Positions 24,886-34,037 of a stretch of DNA of 64,000 nt are shown one piece after another. Numbering within the stretch: the stretch's first letter is position 1; each line of letters starts with the position of its first letter. The DNA is from Nonomuraea cypriaca (GTDB lineage: Bacteria > Actinomycetota > Actinomycetes > Streptosporangiales > Streptosporangiaceae): NCBI RefSeq assembly GCF_015645445.1, contig NZ_JADOGI010000003.1, positions 1-64,000 of the forward strand. Reading direction: 5' to 3'. The position numbers were made by a program, and so were the translations under genes. A model generated the notes under the pieces. That model did not search any database, had not been told where the DNA came from, and worked only from the letters and a program-made list of their open reading frames with translations.

Positions 24886-25045
24886 CAGTCAGTAAGGGCC
24901 GACGGCATTGCCTCTTCTCCGTGGATGGGTAGCATTCGGACAAGATTCGGTTGGCCCTGTACCGGCGAGGGGCCTTTCGGCGGACGACGCCACACCTGGT
25001 CGCACGATGGCGGCGGTCCTCGTTCCTGGCAGGGGGGAAGGGACA

Positions 25046-25657
25046 TTGCTGTCGCTGAAGATCCTCCTGGCCGAGGACGTGCACATGGTGCGCGGCGCGC
25101 TGGCCGCGCTGCTCGATCTGGAGCCTGACCTGACCGTGGTGGCCCAGGTCGGCAACGGCGACCAGATCGTTCCCGTCGCGCTGGCGACGCGGCCCGACGT
25201 CGCGATCATCGACGTCGACCTGCCGGTCCTGGACGGCCTGTCCGCGGCCGAGGAGTTGCACACGAAGCTGCCGACCTGCCGCACGCTGATCCTCACCGGT
25301 CTGGGCCGCCCAGGCACGCTGCGCCGCGCGCTCTCGGTGTCGGTGTCCGGCTTCCTCCTCAAGGACCAGCCCGTCGCCCGGCTGGCCCAGGCGGTACGCG
25401 AGGTGGCCGCCGGGCGGCGCATCGTGGACCCGCAGCTCGCGCTGACCGCGTGGGACGTCGGGGAGATGCCGCTGTCGGGGCGGGAGATCCAGGTGCTGCG
25501 GCTGGCCGCGAGCGGCGCGGAGGCGCCGGAGATCGCGGCCGCCATGCACGTGTCTGTGGGCACCGTGCGTAACTACCTCACCAAGATCGTCACCAAGCTC
25601 AACGCCAGGAACCGCGTCGACGCCATCCGCATCGCCACCGAGGCGGGCTGGATCTGA
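25046..25657 (+). CDS. NarL/LuxR-type response regulator
   Basis: A 203-residue response regulator: receiver domain (LKILLAEDVHMVRGAL; phosphoacceptor Asp near residue 56 in IIDVDLPVLDG; conserved Lys in GFLLKDQ) and a LuxR helix-turn-helix (LSGREIQVLRLAASG, SVGTVRNYLTKIVTKL). The TTG at 25046 is chosen because a strong GGGGGGAAGGG lies just upstream and the receiver starts here; the longer frame from 24908 is not conserved. It pairs with the duplicated kinase upstream. It could drive the RiPP genes before it, the AONS/ATP-grasp genes after it, or the whole cluster. Confidence 0.9.
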   Translation: MLSLKILLAEDVHMVRGALAALLDLEPDLTVVAQVGNGDQIVPVALATRPDVAIIDVDLPVLDGLSAAEELHTKLPTCRTLILTGLGRPGTLRRALSVSVSGFLLKDQPVARLAQAVREVAAGRRIVDPQLALTAWDVGEMPLSGREIQVLRLAASGAEAPEIAAAMHVSVGTVRNYLTKIVTKLNARNRVDAIRIATEAGWI

Positions 25658-25776
25658 CCCGTCCCGGAGGATCACGCGCGTAGGCGGGTCGGGTCGGGCG
25701 GATGCCGTCATGTCATGCGAGTCGGCTCGTCAAACCTGACGTTCGCTTAGTCCCTGATGTGACGTTCGGCGGAGGC

Positions 25777-25974
25777 TCATGGATTGTGGCCGTTGAAGAC
25801 GTAGAAGGCGATCCTCTCCATGGCCTTGAGCAAGCGATGGTCGTCGTTCTGCTTCCGCCTGCCTATGACGACCTCCCGGGCCTCGGTGGCGCAACCCGTT
25901 GGTCCGGCGAAGACCCGCGTCCAGCGGTGCCCCCGGTCGTCCAGCATGGATCCGGTGGCCTTCGCGGGCCTCAT
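25777..25974 (-). CDS. Short hypothetical ORF or gene remnant
   Basis: A 65-codon minus-strand ORF in an otherwise empty 351-bp interval between the response regulator and the AONS-like gene. Third positions are about 85-90% G or C, much higher than chance in the surrounding frames, so it looks like coding or formerly coding sequence. The peptide contains RWTRVFAGPTGCATEAREVV and ends AFYVFNGHNP. There is no clear ribosome-binding site, and a stop lies seven codons upstream of the ATG. I do not recognise the family. It may be the decayed end of a larger gene. Confidence 0.35.
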   Translation of the reverse strand: MRPAKATGSMLDDRGHRWTRVFAGPTGCATEAREVVIGRRKQNDDHRLLKAMERIAFYVFNGHNP

Positions 25975-26008
25975 CTCGATCTGCGTTCTGATCTATCGGA
26001 AGGAGAAC

Positions 26009-27223
26009 ATGGCCATGGCGGACCTCTTCGCGAGGCTCCAACTGCACGAGGCCGTACAGTCACTTACCGAGCAGGGCTTATATCCCTTCTACCGGGCCGC
26101 CGAGACGCGGCACGGCAGCGCCGAGGTGGTGATCGACGGCCGGACGTTGGTGCAGGCCTCGGCTCACGACTACCTCGGCTTGTCGTGCGATGCCCGGGTG
26201 ATCGAGGCGGCCGTCGCGGCCACTCGGCGGCTGGGCACCGGCACCTGCGCCTCCCGGGTGGCCAATGGCTCGCTCGCGCTGCATGAGGAGCTGGAGGGGC
26301 GTCTGGCGGATTTCCTGAGCCGTCCCGCCGTCATGGTCACCGCGACCGGATATCAGGCCAACCTCGCACTCGGCGCGCTGCTGGACCGAGGTGACAAGGT
26401 CGCGGGCGACCAGCTGATCCACGCGTCGCTCATCGACGCCGTCGCACTGAGCCGGGCACGGCTGGTCCGCTTCCGGCACAACGATCTCACCCGTCTGGAA
26501 CGGCTGCTGCAGGCCTCCGACGGCCACGACTTCGGGCTGATCATCACCGAGGGCCTGTTCTCCACCAGCGGAGATCTGTGCGATCTGCCGGGCATCGCCG
26601 AGCTCGCCCGCCGCCACGGTGTCCGCCTGGCGCTGGACAGCGCCCACGACCTGGGCGTGCTCGGACGGCACGGCCGTGGCGCCGCGGAGCATTTCGGCCT
26701 GGAGCCGGCGGTCGACGTGCAGACGGTGACCTTCTCCAAGGCCCTCGGCGGCGTGGGCGGAGCCGTGGCCGGTCCCGACCACGTCATCGCTCACCTGCGT
26801 CACGACGCGCGGTCGATGTTGTTCACGTCCGCGCTGTCGCCGGCCTCGGCCGCCGCCGCGCTGGCCGCCCTGGACATCGTCATCGGCGAGCCTGAGCGCC
26901 GTCAGCGAGTGCGGCAGGCCGCTGCGCTGGTCAGCGGCGCTCTGGCCGATCTGGGGTTCGCCGTCACGCCATCGGACCGGCCCATCGTGGCGGTGCCGGC
27001 CGACGACGAGCTGAGCTGCTTCCGGTTGTGGAAAGAGCTGTTCGACGCGGGCGTACTCACCTGCGCCATGATTCCGCCCGGCGTCCCCGACGGGCGGTCC
27101 GTCATCCGGGTCGCGGTCACGGCCGCCCACACCGACCGGCACCTGGAGCGGATCGTCGACGCGTTCGCCGCCGGGAAGACAAATGCCCAAACGCGCTCAG
27201 CTAACGAGCACATGCCCGCTTAG
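26009..27223 (+). CDS. AONS-like PLP-dependent alpha-oxoamine synthase / aminotransferase class II
   Basis: A 404-residue fold-type I PLP enzyme of the 8-amino-7-oxononanoate synthase/KBL group. It starts within MAMADLFARLQ (AAGGA upstream), has HDYLGLSCDARVIEAA, the substrate/PLP-binding ALDSAHDLGVLGRHG and the Schiff-base lysine in VQTVTFSKALGGVGG. The family condenses an amino acid with an acyl-thioester, losing CO2, to give an alpha-amino ketone. It is followed closely by an ATP-grasp ligase, so the pair may make and couple an amino-ketone unit. A biotin role is unlikely, since no other bio genes are present. The substrate is unknown. Confidence 0.88.
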   Translation: MAMADLFARLQLHEAVQSLTEQGLYPFYRAAETRHGSAEVVIDGRTLVQASAHDYLGLSCDARVIEAAVAATRRLGTGTCASRVANGSLALHEELEGRLADFLSRPAVMVTATGYQANLALGALLDRGDKVAGDQLIHASLIDAVALSRARLVRFRHNDLTRLERLLQASDGHDFGLIITEGLFSTSGDLCDLPGIAELARRHGVRLALDSAHDLGVLGRHGRGAAEHFGLEPAVDVQTVTFSKALGGVGGAVAGPDHVIAHLRHDARSMLFTSALSPASAAAALAALDIVIGEPERRQRVRQAAALVSGALADLGFAVTPSDRPIVAVPADDELSCFRLWKELFDAGVLTCAMIPPGVPDGRSVIRVAVTAAHTDRHLERIVDAFAAGKTNAQTRSANEHMPA

Positions 27224-27302
27224 ACTCTGAAACCTGGATAAGCCCCAGTGGCGATCGTTCGTCCGGTCAAGCTCGTAGAGCGCCCAACGAAAGGCACCCC
27301 CC

Positions 27303-28517
27303 ATGGCTTCCCCCATCGCATTTTCTCGGTCGATGCCGGCAGATCGCACAGGACGGGTCGTGCTGCTGGGAGCGTCACGGACGTTGACCGAACGAGCCTG
27401 CGCGCTGGGACTCGAGACACTGCTGGTCACCACCAAGCAAGCCGTTCCCACCGTCGACCTCGAACTCGTCGACCGGCTCGTCGTGGTCGACAGCTATGAC
27501 GACAAGCTGCTGATGCCGCTCGTCTCCCGGGCTCACGAGGAGACCCCGTTCGGGGCCTGCATCACGTTCGTCGAGTCAGCGCTGGACACCGCCGCACAGA
27601 TCAACGAGCAACTCGGCCTCGGGTGGGTCTCGCCCGAGACCGTTGCGCTGACCAGGGACAAGTCACTGATGCGGGAGCGGCTCAACACGCTCGGGCTGTG
27701 CCCGGTGCCCGCACGCCTGTGCTCCTCGGCCGCCGAGGCGCTCGCGTTCGCCGAGGAGACCGGCTTTCCGCTGATCGTCAAACCCCCTATGGGCGTGGCC
27801 AGCATCGACGTACGCATGGCCCGCGACGCGGACGAGCTCGCGGGCATGTTCGCGGACGGGCGTCCGCTCCACGTCGAGGAGTACATCGACGGTCCGGAGT
27901 TCTCCGTGGAGACGTTCTCCTACAGCGGCAGGCACGTGTTCCTGGCGATCGTCGAGAAGCGGCTCCTGGACGGTACGTTCGTCGAGATCGGTCACACCGT
28001 GCCCGCGCGACTCGACGACGACGCCGCCGCCTCGATCCGCAAGGTCGTGTCGCTGTGCCTGGACGCGCTGGGACTGACCGAGGGACCCGCGCACACGGAG
28101 GTGAAGCTGACACCGGACGGGGCCAAGATCATCGAGACCCACAACCGGGTCGGCGGGGACTTCATCTGGGAGCTGGTTCGCCTGGCCACCGATTGGGATC
28201 TCTGCACCATGACCCTGGAGTGGGCGGCGGGTACGGCGCCCGCGCCGAGCTGGGACGTGGCGGAGTCCACCGCGACGTCCGCCATTCGCTTTCTGGCGCC
28301 GCCGCCGGGCCGGGTCAAGCGGATTTTCGGCCCCGAACTGCTGGCCGGAATGCCGGGAGTCGTCAAATTGGGTCTTTTCGTCGGGGTCGGTGATGAGATC
28401 CCGACCGTGTCACAGTCGTTCGACAGAGTCGGATATGTCATCGCCACGGCCAGCGACGCCGCGGCCGTGAATTCCGTCTGTGACCGGGCGAGCGAGCTCG
28501 TCCGATTCGTCGTCTGA
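27303..28517 (+). CDS. ATP-grasp carboxylate-amine ligase
   Basis: A 404-residue ATP-grasp enzyme. The central region shows the ATP-binding FPLIVKPPMGVASIDVRMA, LHVEEYIDGPEFSVETFSY, and metal/phosphate residues in HTEVKLTPDGAKIIETHNRVGG. The layout matches L-amino-acid ligases that activate a carboxylate as acyl phosphate and join it to an amine. It is 79 bp after the AONS-like gene on the same strand, followed by a strong stem-loop. It could add an amino acid cap without NRPS help, as in small dipeptide antibiotics; this is inference from family and context. Confidence 0.9.
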   Translation: MASPIAFSRSMPADRTGRVVLLGASRTLTERACALGLETLLVTTKQAVPTVDLELVDRLVVVDSYDDKLLMPLVSRAHEETPFGACITFVESALDTAAQINEQLGLGWVSPETVALTRDKSLMRERLNTLGLCPVPARLCSSAAEALAFAEETGFPLIVKPPMGVASIDVRMARDADELAGMFADGRPLHVEEYIDGPEFSVETFSYSGRHVFLAIVEKRLLDGTFVEIGHTVPARLDDDAAASIRKVVSLCLDALGLTEGPAHTEVKLTPDGAKIIETHNRVGGDFIWELVRLATDWDLCTMTLEWAAGTAPAPSWDVAESTATSAIRFLAPPPGRVKRIFGPELLAGMPGVVKLGLFVGVGDEIPTVSQSFDRVGYVIATASDAAAVNSVCDRASELVRFVV

Positions 28518-28583
28518 CCCGGCTTGAGCCGACCTGCCCAGTCTGACCTGCCCGGGCGGGCCCCCGGTCTGATCTGCCCTAAC

Positions 28584-28616
28584 GGGCCCGCCCAATCCGA
28601 CACGCTGGGCGGGCCC
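28584..28616. terminator. Strong bidirectional terminator-like hairpin
   Basis: GGGCCCGCCCA (28584-28594) and TGGGCGGGCCC (28606-28616) pair perfectly over 11 bp around an 11-base loop. The hairpin lies between the convergent ends of the ATP-grasp gene (28517) and the A-T gene (28623). Confidence 0.7.
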
Positions 28617-28622
28617 GCCCGG

Positions 28623-30809
28623 TCAGCGGGCGCGGCGGGGCGTGATCGAGGGTGTCGCGGGCTTCGCCGCGCTGACCTGCTCGGCCAGCCCGGCGACCGT
28701 CGGGGCGTCGAGAATCATGCGTATCCGCACCTCGACGCCGAGCTCCCGGCGGATCCGCGACATGACCTGGGTGGCGAGCAGCGAGTGGCCGCCCAGCTCG
28801 AAGAAGTTGTCGGAGATCCCCACCTGCGGCAGGTCGAACACCTCCGCCCAGATCTTCGCGACGGTCTTCTCGACCTGGTTGCGCGGCGGCTCGAAGGGGC
28901 GCGCGGTGCCGGGCGCGGGCAACGCGGCGCGGTCGAGCTTGCCGTTGGGGGTCAACGGGAACGAGTCGACGCGCACGAACGCGCCGGGGACCATGTAGGC
29001 GGGCAGGGTCCGCCGGCACCAGTCCGGCAGGCCGTCCACCGGATCGGCCGCGACGTAGTACGCGACCAGGCGCTTGTCGCCCGGAATGTCCTCGCGCACG
29101 GCGACCACCGCCGCCTTGACATCGTCGTGCGAAGTGAGCACCGACTCGATCTCCTGCAGCTCGATCCGGAAACCCCGGATCTTCACCTGCTGGTCGATGC
29201 GCCCCAGGAACTCCAGCTCCCCGGTGGGCAGCCAGCGGACCAGGTCGCCGGTGCGGTAGGCCCGGGCGCCCGGGGTGAACGGGTGGTCCACGAACCGCTC
29301 CGCGGTCAGTTCCGGCCGGTTCCAGTAGCCGCGCGCCACCCCCGGTCCGCCCACCCACAGCTCTCCGGGCACCCCGATCGGCGCCAGGCCGCCGTACCGA
29401 TCCATCACGTAGACCTCGGTGTTCGCGATCGGACGGCCGATCGGCATCGTCGGCAGGCCGTCCTGCCTGACCCGGTGACAGGTGGTGAACGTCGTGGCCT
29501 CGGTCGGGCCGTAGCCGTTCACGAGCACGGCGGGCGCCCACGGCCCGGCCATGAGGCTGTCGGCGATCGACCGATCGACCGCCTCGCCGCCGTACAGCAC
29601 GGTCTTCATCCCGGCGAACAGGTCCGGGCAGTCCACGACATGCCGGTTGAACAGCGACGCCGTCAGCCACATCGTCGAGACCCCGTGGCGGCGAACGGCC
29701 TCCTTCAGCCCCTGGGCGTCGAGCACCGTGTCTCCGCTCATGATCGCCAATCGGGCGCCGGAGCACAGCGCGCCCCAGCACTCGAACGTGAAGACGTCGA
29801 AGGAGAAGTTGCCCGTCTGCGCGACGACGTCGTCGGCGGTCACGTCCGCGTACCAGTTGCCGTCGACCAGCCGGCAGATCGACCGGTGCTCGACCATCAC
29901 GCCCTTGGGCCTGCCGCTCGAACCTGACGTGTACATGACGTACGCCAGGTCCGCCGGCCCGGCGACGGGCGGCAGGTCCGTGTCGGGGCCCGCGGGCCAG
30001 CCCTCGTCGAGGAGCATCAGGGCCGTCTCGGAGGTCCTGTCCCGCAGCTCCGACGACGTGATCACCAGTGACAGGCCGGCGTCGCGCGCCATGAACGCGA
30101 GGCGCCGCGGCGGATAGTCGGGATCGAGGGGCACGTACGCCGCGCCGGCCTTCATGACCGCCAGCACGGCGATCACCAGCTCCGGCCCGCGCTCCAGGCA
30201 GACGCCCACCAGGGCACCCCGCTCGATCCCGCGCTCGCGCAGGTGCCGGGCCAGCTGGTTCGCCCGCCCGTTCAGCTCCCGGTACGTGAGCGCCGCCGCG
30301 CCGCTCACCACGGCGAAGGCGTCCGGCGTCCGCGCGGCCTGGGCCTGCACGAGCTCGTGCACGCCGGCGTCCCGCGCGAACGGCGCGGCGTTGTGGTTGA
30401 ACTCGTGGTCGTTGAACTCGTGGAGAACGCGCTCCCGTTCCCGAGGCGGCAGCAGGTCGATCCGCCGCACCGGCCGGGCGGGGTTCCGCGCGGCGCTCTC
30501 CAGCGCGATCACGCAGAGCTCGGGCAACCTCGCCGCAGCCGTGGCGTCGATCAGATCCGTGGCGAGTTCCATGTGACCGGCGTGACCGGCATCGTGCCCC
30601 CCGGACAGGGTGAACGGCACACCGTCGGCGTTGTCACGGTGGACGAGCTCGTCGAACGTGGGGTCGCCGCCCAGCGGATCGTCCTCCCACGTCAACCGTG
30701 ACAACACGAGCAGGACGACGGCCCGCGCGATCGCGGCCGGCGACGTGCCGTGGCGGTCCGCGAGCAGACGCACCAGGTCGGCCGGCAGCGTCAGCGGTGT
30801 GGTGGTCAT
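28623..30809 (-). CDS. Stand-alone NRPS adenylation-thiolation protein
   Basis: A 728-residue A-T didomain. Residues 1 to about 130 resemble only the tail of a condensation domain, with no HHxxxDG, so it is a remnant or docking region. The A domain has MYTSGSSGRPKGVMVEH (near 285), core motif NFSFDVFTFE, GYGPTEATTF, YRTGDLVRWLP and LTPNGKLDRAALP; the carrier motif is DNFFELGGHSLLATQ (near 668). My by-eye specificity code is D-V-F-W-L-G-G-T-F, close to aliphatic (valine-like) codes. The ATG at 30809 has GGAG upstream. A lone A-T would load an amino acid and offer it for tailoring (such as hydroxylation) or to the first condensation domain of the 44-kb NRPS. Confidence 0.9.
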   Translation of the reverse strand: MTTTPLTLPADLVRLLADRHGTSPAAIARAVVLLVLSRLTWEDDPLGGDPTFDELVHRDNADGVPFTLSGGHDAGHAGHMELATDLIDATAAARLPELCVIALESAARNPARPVRRIDLLPPRERERVLHEFNDHEFNHNAAPFARDAGVHELVQAQAARTPDAFAVVSGAAALTYRELNGRANQLARHLRERGIERGALVGVCLERGPELVIAVLAVMKAGAAYVPLDPDYPPRRLAFMARDAGLSLVITSSELRDRTSETALMLLDEGWPAGPDTDLPPVAGPADLAYVMYTSGSSGRPKGVMVEHRSICRLVDGNWYADVTADDVVAQTGNFSFDVFTFECWGALCSGARLAIMSGDTVLDAQGLKEAVRRHGVSTMWLTASLFNRHVVDCPDLFAGMKTVLYGGEAVDRSIADSLMAGPWAPAVLVNGYGPTEATTFTTCHRVRQDGLPTMPIGRPIANTEVYVMDRYGGLAPIGVPGELWVGGPGVARGYWNRPELTAERFVDHPFTPGARAYRTGDLVRWLPTGELEFLGRIDQQVKIRGFRIELQEIESVLTSHDDVKAAVVAVREDIPGDKRLVAYYVAADPVDGLPDWCRRTLPAYMVPGAFVRVDSFPLTPNGKLDRAALPAPGTARPFEPPRNQVEKTVAKIWAEVFDLPQVGISDNFFELGGHSLLATQVMSRIRRELGVEVRIRMILDAPTVAGLAEQVSAAKPATPSITPRRAR

Positions 30810-31257
30810 GCCACTCTCCTCGGTCGATCGGCGAGCCCCGCTCCAGGCGCCACGACGCGCGGCGGTATCCATCCTGGCGGCGTCGAGGCCCCGTGCGCCG
30901 CGATGGTTCCGGACTCGTGCGCTCCGCTCACCGGCGGGCCGGCTCACCATTCCCCGTGACCGCGGCCCGGCGCCCCACCTCCGGCTTCCCGAGGCGTCCA
31001 CGCTTTCTCACCCGGTGACCGGCCGGCGGACAAATCCAGAGCAGTGTCAATGGTCCGGTCCGAAGTCTGCGATAGGTCGGCGACCACGGGCAGCGACATG
31101 CGTCCCCGGCCCCCAGGGGTACTGGAACCGATAGAACCAGCGGGCCCCGAGCCGCGTCAAGGGATTGTCACGGAAATACCCGGCCGCGCGACCGCGCAGC
31201 CGTCCGGAGTCAGCCTGGGACTACCAACCTCCGGTTCTTCTGGGTAGTGTCGTACGG
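30810..31257. other. Divergent intergenic region
   Basis: About 450 bp between the A-T gene (minus) and the HpaB-type gene (plus). No convincing ORF, repeat or promoter motif stands out; it presumably holds both promoters. Confidence 0.4.
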
Positions 31258-32718
31258 GTGCTGAAGACTGGTAAAGAGCACCTCGAAAGCCTGCGCGACG
31301 GCCGTCGTGTCTACATTGGCCGAAAACTAGTCGAAGATGTCACGGCGCATCCCGCGTTCGCTCGCGCGGCGCAGACGATCGCCGACCTGTATGACTTCAA
31401 AGCCAACGCCGCCAACCGTGACGTGATGAGCTATGTGGATGACGACGGCGGCACTTACAGCTCATACTTCATGCGGGCCAGGACCCGTGCGGATCTCGCC
31501 AAGCGCTCGGCCGCGCACAAGCAGATCTCAGATCTGAGCTACGGGCTCCTGGGCCGCTCCCCGGATTACGTCGCCAGCTTCGTGACGGGAATGGCGATCT
31601 GTCCCGAAGTCTTTGGTGACGGCGCCGACAGAATAACCGCCTACTGGCGCCACATGCGCGACAATGACGTGTACGCGGCCCACGCGATCGTGGCCCCGCA
31701 GGCCGCGCGGGACCCGGCATACTATGAGCGCGAGAACAGGCCGATCCCCACCCTTCGGGTCATCGAGGAAAACGACTCCGGCGTGGTCGTGCACGGCATG
31801 AAGATGCTCGCGACCGGAGCGATCCTCGCCAACGAGATCTGGATCGGCAACATCCTGCCGCTCGCCCCGGAGAACAAGGCCGAGTCGATCACGCTGGCGG
31901 TGGCGTGCAACGAACCCGGCCTGTCGTTGTGGTCGCGCCGGCCGCTCAACGTGCCCGGGGGCGCAGAAGCCGACGACCCGCTCAGCCGGCGATTCGACGA
32001 GACCGACGCGATGGTGCTCTTCGACCACGTGTTCATCCCCTGGGAGCGGGTCTTCGTGCACAATGACGTCGCGCTGTCGCGGGAGCTGTACTTCCGGACT
32101 CCGGCGCACGCGTACGGAAACCACCAGTCCAGCGTGCGTTTCCGGTCGAAACTCGAGCTGGTGGTGGGCCTGGCGAGCAGAATCGCCCAGTCCACGGGGG
32201 CCGACCAGGTCCCCGCGGTCCGGGAGACGCTCGGGCGGCTCGCCTCACAGGAGGCACTCCTGGCGGGCCTGATCGACGGTCAGCTCTGGAGCGCCGAGCC
32301 GTGGGGAGATTACCTCAGTTACAACCGGCGTTCGATGTACGCGGCCATGAACTGGTGTGTGGAGAATTACTCCGGGATCATCGACGTGCTCCGGGAGCTG
32401 TGCGGCGGCGGCGTGCTGCAGATGCCGGCCGACAGCTCGGTGCTGGACGACGAAGAATTGTCCACGATATTCAAGGAGTTCTGGCACACCCCGCAACTCG
32501 ACGCGGTGAGCCGGATGAAACTCCATCGGCTGGCATGGGACCTCGTCGGCACCGAGTTCGCCGGCCGCCACCTGCAGTACGAGAAATTCTACGCCGGTGC
32601 CGGTTTCATCGTGCGTAACCACAACTTCCGTGAGGCGCCGTGGCCCCGGTTCCACGGCGTCGTGGACGACCTGTTGTCGTCCTACGGAAATTCGGCGGAA
32701 TCCGGGGACGATTCCTGA
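31258..32718 (+). CDS. HpaB-type FADH2-dependent aromatic hydroxylase
   Basis: A 486-residue flavin-dependent monooxygenase of the 4-hydroxyphenylacetate 3-hydroxylase large-subunit family. It begins LKTGKEHLESLRDGRRVYIG, the standard N-terminal block, and has the acyl-CoA-dehydrogenase-like fold with NEIWIGNILPL, FDHVFIPWERVFVHNDV and ELCGGGVLQMPAD. The GTG at 31258 fits the family start; the extension to 31165 is not conserved. The enzyme needs free reduced FAD, and a matching reductase is at 38467-39003. It probably adds a hydroxyl ortho to an existing OH or NH2 on an aromatic ring, possibly an anthranilate/kynurenine-type compound feeding the ring-cleavage operon. The exact substrate is inference. 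Confidence 0.9.
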   Translation: MLKTGKEHLESLRDGRRVYIGRKLVEDVTAHPAFARAAQTIADLYDFKANAANRDVMSYVDDDGGTYSSYFMRARTRADLAKRSAAHKQISDLSYGLLGRSPDYVASFVTGMAICPEVFGDGADRITAYWRHMRDNDVYAAHAIVAPQAARDPAYYERENRPIPTLRVIEENDSGVVVHGMKMLATGAILANEIWIGNILPLAPENKAESITLAVACNEPGLSLWSRRPLNVPGGAEADDPLSRRFDETDAMVLFDHVFIPWERVFVHNDVALSRELYFRTPAHAYGNHQSSVRFRSKLELVVGLASRIAQSTGADQVPAVRETLGRLASQEALLAGLIDGQLWSAEPWGDYLSYNRRSMYAAMNWCVENYSGIIDVLRELCGGGVLQMPADSSVLDDEELSTIFKEFWHTPQLDAVSRMKLHRLAWDLVGTEFAGRHLQYEKFYAGAGFIVRNHNFREAPWPRFHGVVDDLLSSYGNSAESGDDS

Positions 32719-32749
32719 GGGCCCCGGGCGCATCGGCCCAAGCGTCGTG

Positions 32750-34006
32750 TCATTCCCCGTCACGGGCGATTGACGGTGCCGCCGAATTCTGCGGGTCCTG
32801 ATCGATCGGATCGCGGTTCTCCGGGCCGCGGAGCCATTGCAGCAGGGGGCCCGACATCGCCGTCGTCACGACCGCCATGACGACCATGAGCGAGTAAAGG
32901 CTGGAATTGAGCACGCCGATCTGTAATCCCACACCGAGTGCGATGAGTTCGGTCAGCCCGCGGGTGTTCATCAGGGTGCCCAGGACTGCGGACTGCCGCG
33001 TGGACAGTCCCTGCGAACGGGCGCCGGCGAAGCCGCCGACGAACTTCCCGACGATCGCCGTGACCAGAATCAGCCCCAGCTCCGCCAGCCCGGTGGTGCC
33101 CATCTGGGAGAGGTCGACCTTGAACCCCGCGACGAAGAAGTAGATCGGGAGCAGGAGCACGGTGCCCATCTGGATGCGGTGCGTCAGATCCGCACGCGTC
33201 CTGTCGGCCGACTTCCGCGGCATGGCCAGGCCGAAGAGGAACGCGCCGAACACGAAATGCAGCCCGAGCAACTGCGTCACCGCGGCCGAGGCGAACAGGC
33301 AGGCCAGCACGATGGCGAAATGTCCGGTGGTCAGCTTGTCGCCGTGGCGGAGCAGCCGCCCTAGCCACGGCCGGACCACGAAGAACAGCAGGGCGGCGAA
33401 GGGCGCCACCAGGAAAACCATCCAGTGGTCCGCGACCCCGTTCACGATGGCCTGCACCAGCGCGAGCGACGTCCATGCGACGAGATCGCACACCGCCGCC
33501 GCGGACAGCGCGATCGAGCCGATCAGCGTCCTGCTCATGCCCCGGTCGACGAGGATCCGCGCCAGCACAGGGAACGCCGTGATCGACATCGCCGCGCCGA
33601 AGAACAGCACGAATCCCAGGAGATCACCGGTCCGGTGGTTGCCGGCGAGGTGGAGCGCGAGCAGTGAGCCCAGCCCGAACGGCAGGAGCATCGCACCCAG
33701 CGCGGTGGCGCCGGCCACCCGGCCGGAACCGCGCAGCCGATCGTGGTCGAACTCCAGCCCCACCAGGAACATGAACAGCACCAGGCCGACGTCTGCCAGG
33801 GAGGTCAGGTGCGGCCGGACCTCGACGGGGAAGACCGTGCTCGCCACGGCCCCGTTGAAGAGCGTGGGCCCGACGGCGATGCCCGCGATGATCTCCCCGA
33901 TGACCGCGGGTTGCCCGAGCGCCTGCGCGAGCCTGCCGACGACCTTCGCCACCAGCACGATCACCGCGACGTCGAGGAGCAGGATCGCCACCTGGAATTC
34001 GGTCAA
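32750..34006 (-). CDS. CPA2-family cation/proton antiporter
   Basis: A 418-residue integral membrane protein of the Na+/H+ exchanger (CPA2) family. It has about 12 hydrophobic segments, including AQALGQPAVIGEIIAGIAVG (a typical TM2 signature), ADVGLVLFMFLVGLEFD, and MNTRGLTELIALGVGLQIG. The start is TTG at 34006 with GGGGAG upstream. The soluble tail after the last helix is short, so there is no TrkA or USP domain. Such antiporters occur in some antibiotic clusters, where they may give ion tolerance or export; no cluster-specific role can be read. Immediately upstream lies an array of 32-bp repeats. Confidence 0.88.
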   Translation of the reverse strand: MTEFQVAILLLDVAVIVLVAKVVGRLAQALGQPAVIGEIIAGIAVGPTLFNGAVASTVFPVEVRPHLTSLADVGLVLFMFLVGLEFDHDRLRGSGRVAGATALGAMLLPFGLGSLLALHLAGNHRTGDLLGFVLFFGAAMSITAFPVLARILVDRGMSRTLIGSIALSAAAVCDLVAWTSLALVQAIVNGVADHWMVFLVAPFAALLFFVVRPWLGRLLRHGDKLTTGHFAIVLACLFASAAVTQLLGLHFVFGAFLFGLAMPRKSADRTRADLTHRIQMGTVLLLPIYFFVAGFKVDLSQMGTTGLAELGLILVTAIVGKFVGGFAGARSQGLSTRQSAVLGTLMNTRGLTELIALGVGLQIGVLNSSLYSLMVVMAVVTTAMSGPLLQWLRGPENRDPIDQDPQNSAAPSIARDGE

Positions 34007-34037
34007 TTCGCTCCCCGTGGTGTGCGCGCCGGCCTAA

